DNA from: CAZDCD01 sp964503885 | GTDB taxonomy: Bacteria > Bacteroidota > Bacteroidia > Bacteroidales > UBA10428 | Reading direction: 5' to 3' | DNA: 64,000 bases | Assembly (NCBI GenBank): GCA_964503885.1 | Contig: CAZDCD010000008.1 | Span: 1-64,000, forward strand | In this document: in pieces, positions 46,612-55,286 of the stretch | Layout: the number at the start of each line of letters is the position of its first letter | Position numbering within the stretch: the stretch's first letter is position 1 | The notes under the pieces: model-generated | The model's input: the letters and a program-made list of their open reading frames with translations, nothing else | Told to the model about the DNA's origin: nothing | Databases searched by the model: none | Program-made: the position numbers and the translations under genes

Positions 46612-47196
46612 ATGAAAAAAATCGCCCGTTTGCTGATTATTGTGATTTTTATCAACTCATGTGCTACCCTGAAAGAACTTATCACCTTCACAAAATGTGA
46701 ATTCAGGGTGAAATCGGTACGTGAAGTTACCCTTGCCGGGGTAAATCTGAACCGTAAAACCGCTATAGCTGATTTTACCATGGATGACTTTGCGTCTGTT
46801 GCCCAGGCTGTGATACGAGGTGTGGTTCCTATGGATTTCTACATCGATCTTGAAGCAAAGAATCCGAACACTCAAAACGCTTCAATTGATAAGATTGAAT
46901 GGATTGTCTATATCGACGATCAGGAAATCCTCACGGGAACAATTGATCAGAAGGTTTCTGTGCCTGCAAATAATGGTCTTGCCATTATTCCGCTGAAATT
47001 CCAGGTTGATCTGAAAAAAATTGCCCGGTCGTCTGCTGCAAGATCGCTCGCAGAATTCGCCCTCTCGGCCATGCAAATAGGAAATCACGATTCAAGGCTC
47101 ACAGTGAAGATCAAGCCCAGTGTATCGGTGGGTTCATTTTTGCTGACCTATCCCGGGTATATCAAGGTTACGAAAGAATTTTCTGCAGGAAATTAG
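46612..47196 (+). CDS. LEA type 2 (WHy-domain)-like lipoprotein
   Basis: 194 residues from ATG 46612. Lipoprotein signal with lipobox FINSC (Cys17). The mature protein fits the LEA14/WHy fold: a first strand FRVKSVREVTLAGVNL, then FYIDLEAKNPNTQNASIDKIEWIVYIDD and LAIIPLKFQVDLKK. Such proteins are periplasmic beta-sandwiches of unclear role, sometimes linked to desiccation tolerance. The frame upstream of 46612 has no signal-like part. Single gene, divergent from the outer-membrane protein gene. Confidence 0.82.
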   Translation: MKKIARLLIIVIFINSCATLKELITFTKCEFRVKSVREVTLAGVNLNRKTAIADFTMDDFASVAQAVIRGVVPMDFYIDLEAKNPNTQNASIDKIEWIVYIDDQEILTGTIDQKVSVPANNGLAIIPLKFQVDLKKIARSSAARSLAEFALSAMQIGNHDSRLTVKIKPSVSVGSFLLTYPGYIKVTKEFSAGN

Positions 47197-47323
47197 CATG
47201 GCCCAATTCCCAATGAACTACTTTGTATCGGAGTTGTCAAGGTATTAAAAAAGAAATTTTTTTATTACTGCAAATAGCGGAGTATAGAGCTCATATATCC
47301 CGAAACGCTGTCTTTATCGGGAC

Positions 47324-47380
47324 TTGTTCAACTAACATAGTTCAATTCATTATGTTATTAAAATTTGAGTTTCAAGAATA
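47324..47380 (+). repeat. 57-bp dispersed repeat, copy A
   Basis: Aligned without gaps to 62882-62938, 47 of 57 positions match by eye, including TTGTTCAACT at one end and AAATTTGAGTTTCA near the other. It lies just beyond the tRNA-Asn terminator. A CCCGA/TCGGG stem precedes it at about 47298-47322. Confidence 0.6.
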
Positions 47381-47383
47381 TAT

Positions 47384-47409
47384 AAGCCGGATTAGGTTCA
47401 ATCCGGCTT
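47384..47409 (-). terminator. Hairpin terminator after tRNA-Asn
   Basis: AAGCCGGATT and its complement form a 10-bp stem with a 6-base loop, 11 bases beyond the 3' end of the tRNA on its own strand, followed by an A/T-rich tract. Confidence 0.7.
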
Positions 47410-47420
47410 TATCTGGAGTG

Positions 47421-47494
47421 CTCCTCAGGTAGGACTCGAACCTACGGCCCTCTGGTTAACAGCCAGATGCTCTAACCTACTGAGCTACTGAGGA
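47421..47494 (-). tRNA. tRNA-Asn (anticodon GTT)
   Basis: 74 bases fold into a standard cloverleaf: acceptor TCCTCAG pairs with CTGAGGA, D stem in GCTCAGTAGGTTAGAGC, anticodon loop CTGTTAA with GTT at 47458-47460, T arm GTAGG-TTCGAGT-CCTAC and discriminator G. CCA is not encoded. A promoter lies upstream and a hairpin terminator downstream, so it is an independent unit. Confidence 0.97.
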
Positions 47495-47547
47495 ATAATA
47501 GGATTAAATTCGCTCTGATTTAACTTCTCTACGAATCAAAAGCGGGG

Positions 47548-47578
47548 CAAAAGTAACTTAAAATACGAAATTATACAA
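47548..47578 (-). promoter_or_regulatory. Bacteroidota-type promoter of tRNA-Asn
   Basis: On the minus strand TTG (47578-47576), a 20-base spacer and TACTTTTG (47555-47548) match TTG/TAnnTTTG exactly, about 54 bases before the mature tRNA 5' end. Confidence 0.65.
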
Positions 47579-47612
47579 TGAAAAGATAAAAATTTTGAAG
47601 ACCTTCACGGTG

Positions 47613-47644
47613 TTGCAGAATTCGGATAAAATCAGCTATATTCG
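47613..47644 (+). promoter_or_regulatory. Bacteroidota-type promoter of the PfkB kinase gene
   Basis: TTG at 47613-47615, a 21-base spacer and TATATTCG at 47637-47644; one base off the TAnnTTTG consensus. It lies 24 bases before ATG 47669. Confidence 0.55.
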
Positions 47645-47668
47645 TCCTCAATCCTAAAATTTACAACG

Positions 47669-48655
47669 ATGAACAGTGTACTGGGAATCGGAAATGCTCT
47701 TGTTGATGTGGTGATCAGGCTGAAAGACAATGCCATTCTGGATCAGTATTCGCTGCCAAAGGGCAGCATGCAGCTTGTGGAGGAAAAGCTTGCAGCCGGT
47801 ATCGAAAATGCTTCAAAAGAGCTTGGAATGAAACTTACCTCAGGTGGTTCTTCCGCAAATACCATTCACGGGCTGGCAAAATTGGGCATAAGGACCGGTT
47901 TTATCGGAAAAGCTGGTACTGATACTCACGGCGAATTCTTCCGGAAGGACATGCAGCAGGCAGGTATCGAAGCCAGGGTACCTTCCGGCGGCGCACCGAC
48001 TGGCAGGGCCATAACCCTGGTATCGCCGGACTCGGAACGTACATTTGCCACCTTTCTCGGATCAGCAATAGAGTTGAACAAAGAAGACCTGGATCACTCA
48101 TTTATCCGGAATTTTTCCTTGTTTCATATCGAGGGATACCTGGTACAGAATCATGAACTTGTGGAAGCTGCATTCAGGCTGGCCAGGGAACTGAACCTTA
48201 AAAGCTCGCTCGATCTGGCCAGTTACAATGTTGTTGATGCCAATAAGAAATTTCTGAAAGATATTGTAACACAGTATGTCGATTATCTCTTTGCCAATGA
48301 AGAGGAAGCCAGAACATTTACCGGTAAAAGTCCCGACCTGGCTGTACAGGAAATTGCCGGAATGTGTGATATCGCCATAGTGAAGACAGGAAAAAACGGC
48401 TCGCTAATACAGCAGGGTAATAAAAAATATGTTGTCGGAGCCATAGATGCCGATTGTATTGACACCACAGGAGCCGGAGATCTTTATGCATCGGGGTTCC
48501 TTTACGGTCTCATCAGGGGGTTGCCGCTGGATAAGTGCGGTGCCCTGGGATCGCTCCTTGCCGGAAAGGTTATAGAAGTGCTTGGAGCCAAAATGCCCCC
48601 GGAAACTTGGGAAGAGATTAGTGCCCGTAAGGAGATTATTGAGAAAGGCTTCTGA
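47669..48655 (+). CDS. PfkB-family sugar/adenosine kinase
   Basis: 328 residues of the ribokinase fold. N-terminal GGSSANTIHGLAKLG and the C-terminal DTTGAGDLYASGFLYG with the catalytic Asp are typical PfkB signatures; FIGKAGTDTHGEFF lies between. Overall it resembles the adenosine-kinase-like group of Bacteroidota. It phosphorylates a sugar or nucleoside with ATP in the cytoplasm; the substrate is not certain. Convergent with the deoxynucleoside kinase gene, 7 bases apart. Confidence 0.92.
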   Translation: MNSVLGIGNALVDVVIRLKDNAILDQYSLPKGSMQLVEEKLAAGIENASKELGMKLTSGGSSANTIHGLAKLGIRTGFIGKAGTDTHGEFFRKDMQQAGIEARVPSGGAPTGRAITLVSPDSERTFATFLGSAIELNKEDLDHSFIRNFSLFHIEGYLVQNHELVEAAFRLARELNLKSSLDLASYNVVDANKKFLKDIVTQYVDYLFANEEEARTFTGKSPDLAVQEIAGMCDIAIVKTGKNGSLIQQGNKKYVVGAIDADCIDTTGAGDLYASGFLYGLIRGLPLDKCGALGSLLAGKVIEVLGAKMPPETWEEISARKEIIEKGF

Positions 48656-48662
48656 ATAGAAG

Positions 48663-49289
48663 CTAAAACAATCCGTGAATTTCAGCATTGACCTTGTCGA
48701 TGACCATGCTCAGGTCTTCGGGTTTATCTGAAAAATTATTGCTGTCTACATCAATAACCAGCAATTTTCCGAGCTTATAGGATTCAGCCCAGGCCTCATA
48801 TCTTTCGTTCAGGCGTTTCAGATAGTCTAATCGTATATTTTCCTCGTATTTACGTCCTCTTTTCTGAATCTGTCTTACCAGGGTGGGAACAGTCGCACGA
48901 AGGTAGATAATCAGGTCAGGGGCTTCGATGAGTGAACTCATCAGGTTGAACAGAGTAAAATAATTCTCGAAATCACGTGTTGACATTAACCCCATGGAAT
49001 GAAGATTCGGGGCAAAGATGTAAGCATCTTCATATATTGTACGATCCTGTATCAGGGTTTTGCCCGATTTCCGGAATGAAAGCATCTGGTTGAAACGGCT
49101 GTTGAGGAAGTATATCTGCAGGTTAAAAGACCAACGTTGCATATCCACATAAAAATCATTCAGGTAAGGATTGTCGTCGATATCTTCATAATGCGCTTCC
49201 CATCCGTAATGTTTTGAAAGCTGCCTGGTGAGTGTGGTTTTACCAGAGCCAATATTACCGGCAACTGCAATATGCATACTTTTTTCCAT
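48663..49289 (-). CDS. Deoxynucleoside kinase
   Basis: 208 residues (Met at 49277, beginning MHIAVAGNIG, is an equally likely start). The P-loop is GNIGSGKTTLT; the deoxynucleoside-binding DRT motif is in LIQDRTIYEDAYIFA, and a lid-type Arg segment QIQKRGRKYE follows. These enzymes salvage deoxynucleosides to dNMPs. A TATTTTTG element on its strand at 49321-49314 may be its -7 box. Its stop is close to that of the PfkB kinase on the other strand. Confidence 0.9.
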   Translation of the reverse strand: MEKSMHIAVAGNIGSGKTTLTRQLSKHYGWEAHYEDIDDNPYLNDFYVDMQRWSFNLQIYFLNSRFNQMLSFRKSGKTLIQDRTIYEDAYIFAPNLHSMGLMSTRDFENYFTLFNLMSSLIEAPDLIIYLRATVPTLVRQIQKRGRKYEENIRLDYLKRLNERYEAWAESYKLGKLLVIDVDSNNFSDKPEDLSMVIDKVNAEIHGLF

Positions 49290-49379
49290 AATCCGCTAAC
49301 TAGAAATAAATCTCAAAAATAATCGATAACTTGAATTATCATAGTCTTTTTCGGAGAAAGTTGATCATGGTCCCGGCAA

Positions 49380-50900
49380 TTATTTCATTTGATTATTGAT
49401 GTGCAGCAGCTCATCGACATACCGCCTGTCATTGAATAGTCTTGGCACTTTATTCTGTCCCCCGAGCTTACCCTTTCTTTCGAGCCACGTATAAAAAACG
49501 CCCCTTTTTATGGAACGTACCTGCGGCGAATCGAGGGTTATGTCTTTAAACCGTTTGGCTTCATAATCAGAATTTAACGACATCAGGGCATGATCAAGAA
49601 CTGTTGTAAAATAATCCAGATTTTCGGGCTCAGTGGTAAACTCGATAAGCCATTCATGGGCTCCTTTCTTGTTATTGCTCATATAAATGGGTGCCGCACT
49701 GTAATCAAGAATGACGGCACCGGTTTTTTCGCAGGCTATTCTGAGGGCATTGTCGGCATTGTCGATGATCACTTCCTCACCAAAGGCATTCATGAAATGT
49801 TTTGTCCGCCCGGAAATGATGATCTTATGTGGATACAGGGAAGTAAATCTGACGGTATCTCCGATAAGGTATCTCCACAGTCCTGAATTCGTTGAAATCA
49901 CCATGGCATAATTTCTGTTTTTTTGTACATTCCCCACCGTGTGTACTTCCGGATGGGGTAAATCGATCTGTTCCAATGGTATGAATTCATAAAAAATCCC
50001 ATAGTCAAGCATCAGCAGCATGTCGTGTTCGACCGGATTATCCTGGATAGCAAAAAAACCTTCTGAGGCATTATATGCTTCCTGATAATGCATATTTTCT
50101 GAAGGAATAAGCCTTCTGAACTGTTCCTTGTAAGGAGTAAAATTCACTCCTCCGTGTACAAAAAGCTCGAGATTAGGCCAAACCTCAAGAAGATTATGCT
50201 TTCCGGTAAATCCGAGGATATGTTTGATCATCACAAGGTTCCAGGAAGGTACACCGGCAATATTTGTCACATTTTCATCAATGGTTTCACGGGTAATCTT
50301 ATCAAGCTTCTCTTCCCAGTTATCGAGTAATGCCACTTCCTGGCTGGGCGTACGAATGAATTCTGTCCAGAACGGTAAATTTTCAATGAGAATGGCAGAG
50401 AGGTCTCCGTAATATGATTGAGTGCTATAGTTATCAATTTTATGACTCCCTCCGAGGGTTAATCCTTTTCCTGAGAAAATTTTAGAGTCGGGATTGTTCT
50501 GCATATAAATAGCCAGATTATCCCTGCCTCCACGAAAATGACAATCTTCAAGTGATTCCCTGCTTACCGGTATGAATTTACTTTTATCATTGGTTGTTCC
50601 CGATGATTTGGCAAACCATTTTATTTCTCCGGGCCACAACAGGTTGTAATCGCCATCGCGTAACCTTTGAATGTAAACCTTGACCTCTTCGTAGGATTGA
50701 ACTGGGAGTCTCCGCTGAAATTCATCAATAGTATTTATAGAAGTGAATTCAAATTTTTTACCCCATTCGGTATCTGCAGCTTTTTCCAGCAATTTGGTCA
50801 GGGTTTCCTGCTGAATATCGAATGGATATTTCCGGAAAAGCTCAATTTGATGTGTCCTCTTAATATTCAGCCAGTTAACTATGGATGTTATGATGGGCAT
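49380..50900 (-). CDS. GH3 auxin-responsive-promoter family protein
   Basis: 506 residues over the whole GH3 fold, an adenylate-forming enzyme family. Visible are KSSGTTNDKSKFIPVS (ATP/phosphate loop), YNASEGFFAIQ and LYPHKIIISGRTKHFMNAFGEEVI (nucleotide and hinge region). Plant members join amino acids to acyl acids; bacterial members are common in Bacteroidota but mostly uncharacterised. Single gene with its own promoter. Confidence 0.9.
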   Translation of the reverse strand: MPIITSIVNWLNIKRTHQIELFRKYPFDIQQETLTKLLEKAADTEWGKKFEFTSINTIDEFQRRLPVQSYEEVKVYIQRLRDGDYNLLWPGEIKWFAKSSGTTNDKSKFIPVSRESLEDCHFRGGRDNLAIYMQNNPDSKIFSGKGLTLGGSHKIDNYSTQSYYGDLSAILIENLPFWTEFIRTPSQEVALLDNWEEKLDKITRETIDENVTNIAGVPSWNLVMIKHILGFTGKHNLLEVWPNLELFVHGGVNFTPYKEQFRRLIPSENMHYQEAYNASEGFFAIQDNPVEHDMLLMLDYGIFYEFIPLEQIDLPHPEVHTVGNVQKNRNYAMVISTNSGLWRYLIGDTVRFTSLYPHKIIISGRTKHFMNAFGEEVIIDNADNALRIACEKTGAVILDYSAAPIYMSNNKKGAHEWLIEFTTEPENLDYFTTVLDHALMSLNSDYEAKRFKDITLDSPQVRSIKRGVFYTWLERKGKLGGQNKVPRLFNDRRYVDELLHINNQMK

Positions 50901-50927
50901 TGTGGTGCAGGGTTCTGTTCAGTACTG

Positions 50928-50957
50928 CAAAGATATTTAAAGTGAAGTAGATTACAA
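50928..50957 (-). promoter_or_regulatory. Bacteroidota-type promoter of the GH3-family gene
   Basis: On the minus strand TTG (50957-50955), a 19-base spacer and TATCTTTG (50935-50928) match the consensus exactly, 28 bases before the start. Confidence 0.65.
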
Positions 50958-50982
50958 GCCCTACGGGATCCATATAAACAAG

Positions 50983-51011
50983 AAAGGAGCTGATTGATAT
51001 GCAGCTCCTTT
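50983..51011 (-). terminator. Hairpin terminator of the sigma/FecR operon
   Basis: AAAGGAGCTG and its complement form a 10-bp stem with a 9-base loop; on the minus strand it is followed by a TTG-rich tract. It lies about 170 bases beyond the GldM-like gene and just before the GH3 promoter. Confidence 0.65.
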
Positions 51012-51179
51012 GAAAATGGGTTTAGTTAGCGGGTGTATCCCGGTTATTGATTCGTTTGTCATTTTTATACAACAAATGTAATAAATGTTATGAAATTTGG
51101 TTATTTTTTTGCACATTTCTTCACTGTTTCCAGTATTATCCGGTTATACAACGAATACTGACGCTTGATCCCGATTGAT

Positions 51180-52199
51180 CTATTCAATATAAAACAACAT
51201 GGGCTTTGCCAGGTGCATCGTTCCGTCTTCTGCCCTGAGAATGATGTTCTTTATGGTAAACTGTTCTCCGGAACCCAGTTTTCTGATGAAAAGGAGTTGT
51301 GCATTTGTAAGCACACCTGAGAGTGATTTCAGGCCCGATAAATCATCCTTGCTTGAAGCAATGGTAAATTCTGCAATATCATAGGGTGCGCCTTTTATAT
51401 CAATCGAATACTTAAGGGAAAGCGATACCAGGTGATCGACTTCGCTTCTGAAAATAAACCCTCCCTGTTTACCATTCAGCAATACTTCAGGAAGCGGAAT
51501 ACGGCATGCCAGAAAATCAATAGAATCAATTTCGGAAATATTCCCATTCCTGTCCCTGGCAATTACCTTTATCCGAGCTATCCCTTCCCTGTCGACTTCG
51601 GCGATGTACATGCCATTACTTCCCGTGATCGTACCCTGACTAATACTCACTTCGAGAGTCCCGCCAGGGATATCGGTTGCTGCAATGGTCAGCTCATTTT
51701 TCATGCCAATATAAAGGTTTTCAAGCTCCTGTTGGTGTTGTTTTTGCCTGACAAAATACAGGGAATCGCTAATAATCAATGACATGATCCCTACAGCACA
51801 TCCTTTTTCCCCTTCCAGGAAAGACATAAGTACCTGATATGTACCTGTTTTTGCACATTCATATTCAAAAGATTGCAGGTCAGTTTTAGTATCCAGGTCA
51901 AACGTGCTGCCAAGCAAGTTTGTGCGGTCGTAAAGCTGCATTATGGCCTTTCCTTCAAAACCTTCGGCATTCGCCAGATTAAACCGGTAGTGAATTCCCT
52001 CATTCAGCAACACCTGAAAACGGGCTACCGGCGAAGGCTTTTTAAAGGTACCTTCCTCAAGCTTTACGGGAAAATCACGTATAAAAAGAGCATCAGTTCC
52101 GCTCCTGGCAGCGGCTAATTCCAGCAGTTTGCCCGAGCATTGCGAAAATGCAATCCCAGCCTGAAATGCCATAAATATGAATAATCCCAGTTTTTTCAT
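51180..52199 (-). CDS. Secreted protein with GldM-like C-terminal domains
   Basis: 339 residues from ATG 52199, which overlaps the stop of the upstream gene as ATGA. Signal peptide to about residue 20 (AFSQ). An N-terminal beta-sandwich (about 21-145) of unknown type, then two domains matching the periplasmic part of GldM/PorM: about 161-232 (LYIGMKNELTIAATD, VSISQGTITGSNGMYIAEV) and 233-339 (IPLPEVLLNGKQGGFI, SGVLTNAQLLFIRKLGSG, DGTMHLAKPMLFYIE). GldM is the T9SS motor arm that spans the periplasm; this protein lacks the GldM membrane helix and has a signal peptide instead. Last gene of the sigma/FecR operon. Confidence 0.85.
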   Translation of the reverse strand: MKKLGLFIFMAFQAGIAFSQCSGKLLELAAARSGTDALFIRDFPVKLEEGTFKKPSPVARFQVLLNEGIHYRFNLANAEGFEGKAIMQLYDRTNLLGSTFDLDTKTDLQSFEYECAKTGTYQVLMSFLEGEKGCAVGIMSLIISDSLYFVRQKQHQQELENLYIGMKNELTIAATDIPGGTLEVSISQGTITGSNGMYIAEVDREGIARIKVIARDRNGNISEIDSIDFLACRIPLPEVLLNGKQGGFIFRSEVDHLVSLSLKYSIDIKGAPYDIAEFTIASSKDDLSGLKSLSGVLTNAQLLFIRKLGSGEQFTIKNIILRAEDGTMHLAKPMLFYIE

Positions 52200-53419
52200 T
52201 GCCTTTCTCCTTTTTTGTCGTTGTTTTTTCGTATTTGTATATCGGCAGAAACCATTATCCCGAATGGTTGTTTTTTCAGCTGGAACCAGGTATGGGACAA
52301 TGAATAGTGCCATGTGTTGTTTTTATCCTTGCGGCTTTTTGTGAATCCCAATCGCTGACCGTAAGTTATTTCATCAGACTGATCATCATCAATGATATCA
52401 ACCTTATCGCCGGCCGACAGATCCACAAAATAGCTGCTGCCGGTATAGAACTCATAGTCATTTGGGAAAACACCCTCCATTGCGATATAAAAACCATTTT
52501 CCGGTACCATAATATCGAATTTTCCGACATCAACAGAATACAAACCCCTCCTGATGTCGGGTTTTACAACAACCATTTCTCCCAGCAGGTCACTTCCGGG
52601 CATTCCGGTAAGCGAATCAACTCTATAGATCCTGACTCTGAAAGGAGCATTTGTATTCCCTTTAACTGACAGGTAATAATTTACTGAAAGAATTTTCCCG
52701 TTAATGCCTTTATCATTGTCAATAAACAGTGCGGCCTGCTGGCCATTGGTATCCATATACAGAGATCCGCTGGATAGTTTCCGGCTGTTTCCCATGGTCA
52801 CTTTCTTGAAATTTCTTGAGGAGACATGTGCCGGAGGGATTTCATAGGTCATGCCATTCAGGTATATCAGTTTCTCCCTGTACTGCATAAATTCTTTAAC
52901 AGGAATTGTAATAGGTTCAAACCCCATGGATGAAAAATGCAGTGAATCCTTCAGGTTCGTGTTCCCGATTACCAGTTCAAAACTGCCGTTAATATCTGAA
53001 ATACATCCGATCTGATGATTCCTGACAGAAACAGTGGCATACGAGACCGGCCTTTCAGTACCGGCTTCATAAATAGCTCCTTTTATGAGATATTTCACAG
53101 GCCGTGAAATGTCCTTTTTCAACAATATTTGGTTTCCGAAAATGGCATATTTGAGATTTGCATCCCTGCAATACCTGTCCAGCAATTCCTTTAATGTGGC
53201 ATTTTCAATCTCAAAATTCAGGCGTACAGAGTCGTTCAATGTGCTTACGGCATAGGCAAATTTCATGCCGGTCAGTCTGTTTATATAATCAAGTGATTCG
53301 GCCATTGAAAGGTTATAAAAGCGGCCCGTAAAGTGTTTCTGCAAGTCCGTGTTTTGTGACCAGCAATTGAACACAGTAAACAACACAACAGATGCAATAT
53401 GTATTCTTTTCCTTGTCAA
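52196..53419 (-). CDS. STN plus carboxypeptidase-regulatory-like protein without TonB barrel
   Basis: 407 residues. Signal peptide to about 22 (CWSQ). An STN domain (about 30-83: FTGRFYNLSMAESLDYINRL) is followed by a carboxypeptidase-regulatory-like domain (about 92-170: IKGAIYEAGTERPVSYATVSV, CISDINGSFELVIG). The remaining 230 residues are a beta-sandwich-like region (FRVRIYRVDSLTGMPGSD, YSVDVGKFDIMVPENGFYIAMEG) and not the plug and barrel of a TonB-dependent receptor. In FecA-type systems the STN domain talks to FecR, so this may be the sensor input here. It lies 12 bases after fecR and overlaps the GldM-like gene by 4 bases. Confidence 0.88.
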   Translation of the reverse strand: MTRKRIHIASVVLFTVFNCWSQNTDLQKHFTGRFYNLSMAESLDYINRLTGMKFAYAVSTLNDSVRLNFEIENATLKELLDRYCRDANLKYAIFGNQILLKKDISRPVKYLIKGAIYEAGTERPVSYATVSVRNHQIGCISDINGSFELVIGNTNLKDSLHFSSMGFEPITIPVKEFMQYREKLIYLNGMTYEIPPAHVSSRNFKKVTMGNSRKLSSGSLYMDTNGQQAALFIDNDKGINGKILSVNYYLSVKGNTNAPFRVRIYRVDSLTGMPGSDLLGEMVVVKPDIRRGLYSVDVGKFDIMVPENGFYIAMEGVFPNDYEFYTGSSYFVDLSAGDKVDIIDDDQSDEITYGQRLGFTKSRKDKNNTWHYSLSHTWFQLKKQPFGIMVSADIQIRKNNDKKGERQ

Positions 53420-53431
53420 CGCTAAAAACGA

Positions 53432-54442
53432 TTAGGGCTTTTTTCGTGTCGTAAGAAAATAGGCAGAATCTGTTTTTCGGACTGTTGTATTGGAGATATA
53501 TTCCAGCGCACTGAGCGCTTTGTCAGAAGGTATGTCCAGAGGAATAGTCAATGTTACGGAGACTGTATCCAAGCTTGCCGAAGAATTGTAAACGGTAATG
53601 TTAAAATATTTAGATATGTCATTCAATACAATATTTAGTGGCGTTTTGTCGTAAACCAGCTCACCGGTTTTCCAGGCCATAAAATTCCGGTCGGTATTTT
53701 TTTCTTTACTGACTGTTCCTGAGTCCACACGAAATATCCCTCTTTCGCCCGCAACGAGTTCTTCGGTTTCAGCATTGGCGCCGGCAATACCTGCAAACCT
53801 CACTTTGCCTTCGGTTACGGTGATGATTACATTTCCATTATTTATGGGAGCCCTGATATTGAATTTAGTGCCCAAAACCTGCGTCACCGATTTCTTTGTA
53901 TAGATTGTAAATGGTCTTTCAGGATCTCTGGATACAGAAAAAAAAACCTCGCCCTCAAGCCAGACAATCCTTTCTCTCTTCCTGAATTTTACCGGGTACC
54001 TGAGAATGCTTGATTTGTTCAGGTCAACTATTGTCCCATCCGGCAAGACAACCTCCCTTAACTCATCAGTTGACCGGATCTCGGAGATGGCCGGTTTGAT
54101 GTCCTTCAAAATAGCATATCCGAACCAAATACCGGCTGTGAGGATCAATATAGCGGCAACACGCCACAGGTAATAAGGTATATTTCGTTTGCTTACTGTT
54201 GTATTCTTTTCCTTTTCAAGTGCATAGATTTTACTGTTGACTGCCTTCAGTCCGTCGACAGCATCAAAAGATAGTTTTTCATTACCTGAATGCGCATTCG
54301 CCCAAATTTCAGCGAGTTCTGAAAAGATAGCTTCGTTCGAATCGTGTTCTTTCCTCCAGCTTTCGATCTGAAGTTCTTCGGAAGGTGTGCATTCTCCGGT
54401 AAAATATTTGGCCAGGATTTCATATGGAATCTGACTGTTCAT
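53432..54442 (-). CDS. FecR-family anti-sigma factor
   Basis: 336 residues from ATG 54442. A cytoplasmic N-terminus (about 1-90), one membrane helix (about 92-112), a periplasmic FecR domain (REVVLPDGTIVDLNKSS, WLEGEVFFSV, VLGTKFNIRA) and a C-terminal DUF4974/STN-like part (PLNIVLNDISKYFNITV). Such proteins hold and release the cognate ECF sigma factor in response to an outer-membrane signal. It follows the sigma gene by 105 bases on the same strand and precedes the STN protein by 12. Confidence 0.92.
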   Translation of the reverse strand: MNSQIPYEILAKYFTGECTPSEELQIESWRKEHDSNEAIFSELAEIWANAHSGNEKLSFDAVDGLKAVNSKIYALEKEKNTTVSKRNIPYYLWRVAAILILTAGIWFGYAILKDIKPAISEIRSTDELREVVLPDGTIVDLNKSSILRYPVKFRKRERIVWLEGEVFFSVSRDPERPFTIYTKKSVTQVLGTKFNIRAPINNGNVIITVTEGKVRFAGIAGANAETEELVAGERGIFRVDSGTVSKEKNTDRNFMAWKTGELVYDKTPLNIVLNDISKYFNITVYNSSASLDTVSVTLTIPLDIPSDKALSALEYISNTTVRKTDSAYFLTTRKKP

Positions 54443-54547
54443 TGTATCATGCTTTACTTTGATGACATTTGTACTATGCTGTACCCCCAAGAATCCATTT
54501 TCTTTAAAAGCAATATTGGATATTTTCTGTTTTTCATTTCCCGAACA

Positions 54548-55111
54548 TTAATCCATAAATATTGTACGTATCGGTGCCAGGAGCTTACGCAGCTTCTTAA
54601 AAGCAATACCCATCTGGTTTTCAACAGTTTTCTTTGAAATGCCCAGATATCCTGCAATTTCATCATAGGTCAGCCCGTCATTACGGCTCAGGGTGAATAT
54701 TTCCAAGCATTTTTCAGGAAGCTGCTCAATTGCTGAGCATACATATTTTTTAAATTTTTCTTCATTTAATCCTGCATTTTTATCAGCTTCCACCTCTCTG
54801 CCTTCTGCAAATTCCGTCTCATGGCTTATTCTCACTGACATTTTTTTCATTTCATTCAGGGATTGATTGCGTACCGAAGTAAACAGGTATGAAAGAACCG
54901 AAGTTGTAATATCGAGGGAATGTCGTTGAGTCCAGATTTTTATAAACGTATTTTGCACAGTTTCCTCAGCCAGCTCAAGAGACCTTGTATATGTATAGGC
55001 AAACCTGCAAAGTCTTGAATAGTATTTCTGAAACAGTGCATCGAAGGCAGATTTATTGTTCTGCCGGATCTGGTGGTACAATATTTTATCCTGGTCGGCG
55101 GCCACACTCAC
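54548..55111 (-). CDS. ECF sigma factor (sigma-70 family)
   Basis: 187 residues, apparently from GTG 55111. Region 2 (KSAFDALFQKYYSRLCRFAYTYTRS, LSYLFTSVRNQSLNEMKK) and region 4 (CSAIEQLPEKCLEIFTLSRNDGLTYDEIAGYLGISKKTVENQMGIAFKKLRK-type, residues about 128-176) are clear and regions 1 and 3 absent, as in ECF factors of the Bacteroides expansion. Probably released from the FecR protein encoded next to it to transcribe this operon and perhaps others. A TAAATTTG box at 55111-55118 on this strand overlaps the start, so the true start may lie a little further in. Confidence 0.92.
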   Translation of the reverse strand: MSVAADQDKILYHQIRQNNKSAFDALFQKYYSRLCRFAYTYTRSLELAEETVQNTFIKIWTQRHSLDITTSVLSYLFTSVRNQSLNEMKKMSVRISHETEFAEGREVEADKNAGLNEEKFKKYVCSAIEQLPEKCLEIFTLSRNDGLTYDEIAGYLGISKKTVENQMGIAFKKLRKLLAPIRTIFMD

Positions 55112-55286
55112 AAATTTAACAAAATCAGCCGGTATGTATACCTATCAATATGAAAATAATGAACACAGGTTTATCTTCCGGAATATTTTGCTGCCGGCAG
55201 GATGCCGGTTGGTACCTGGTACTTTTTGGTATTTGTTACAGTTTAGGCCCGGCCGGCCGGTTAATCTGCAATGTGAGGAGATGAGA

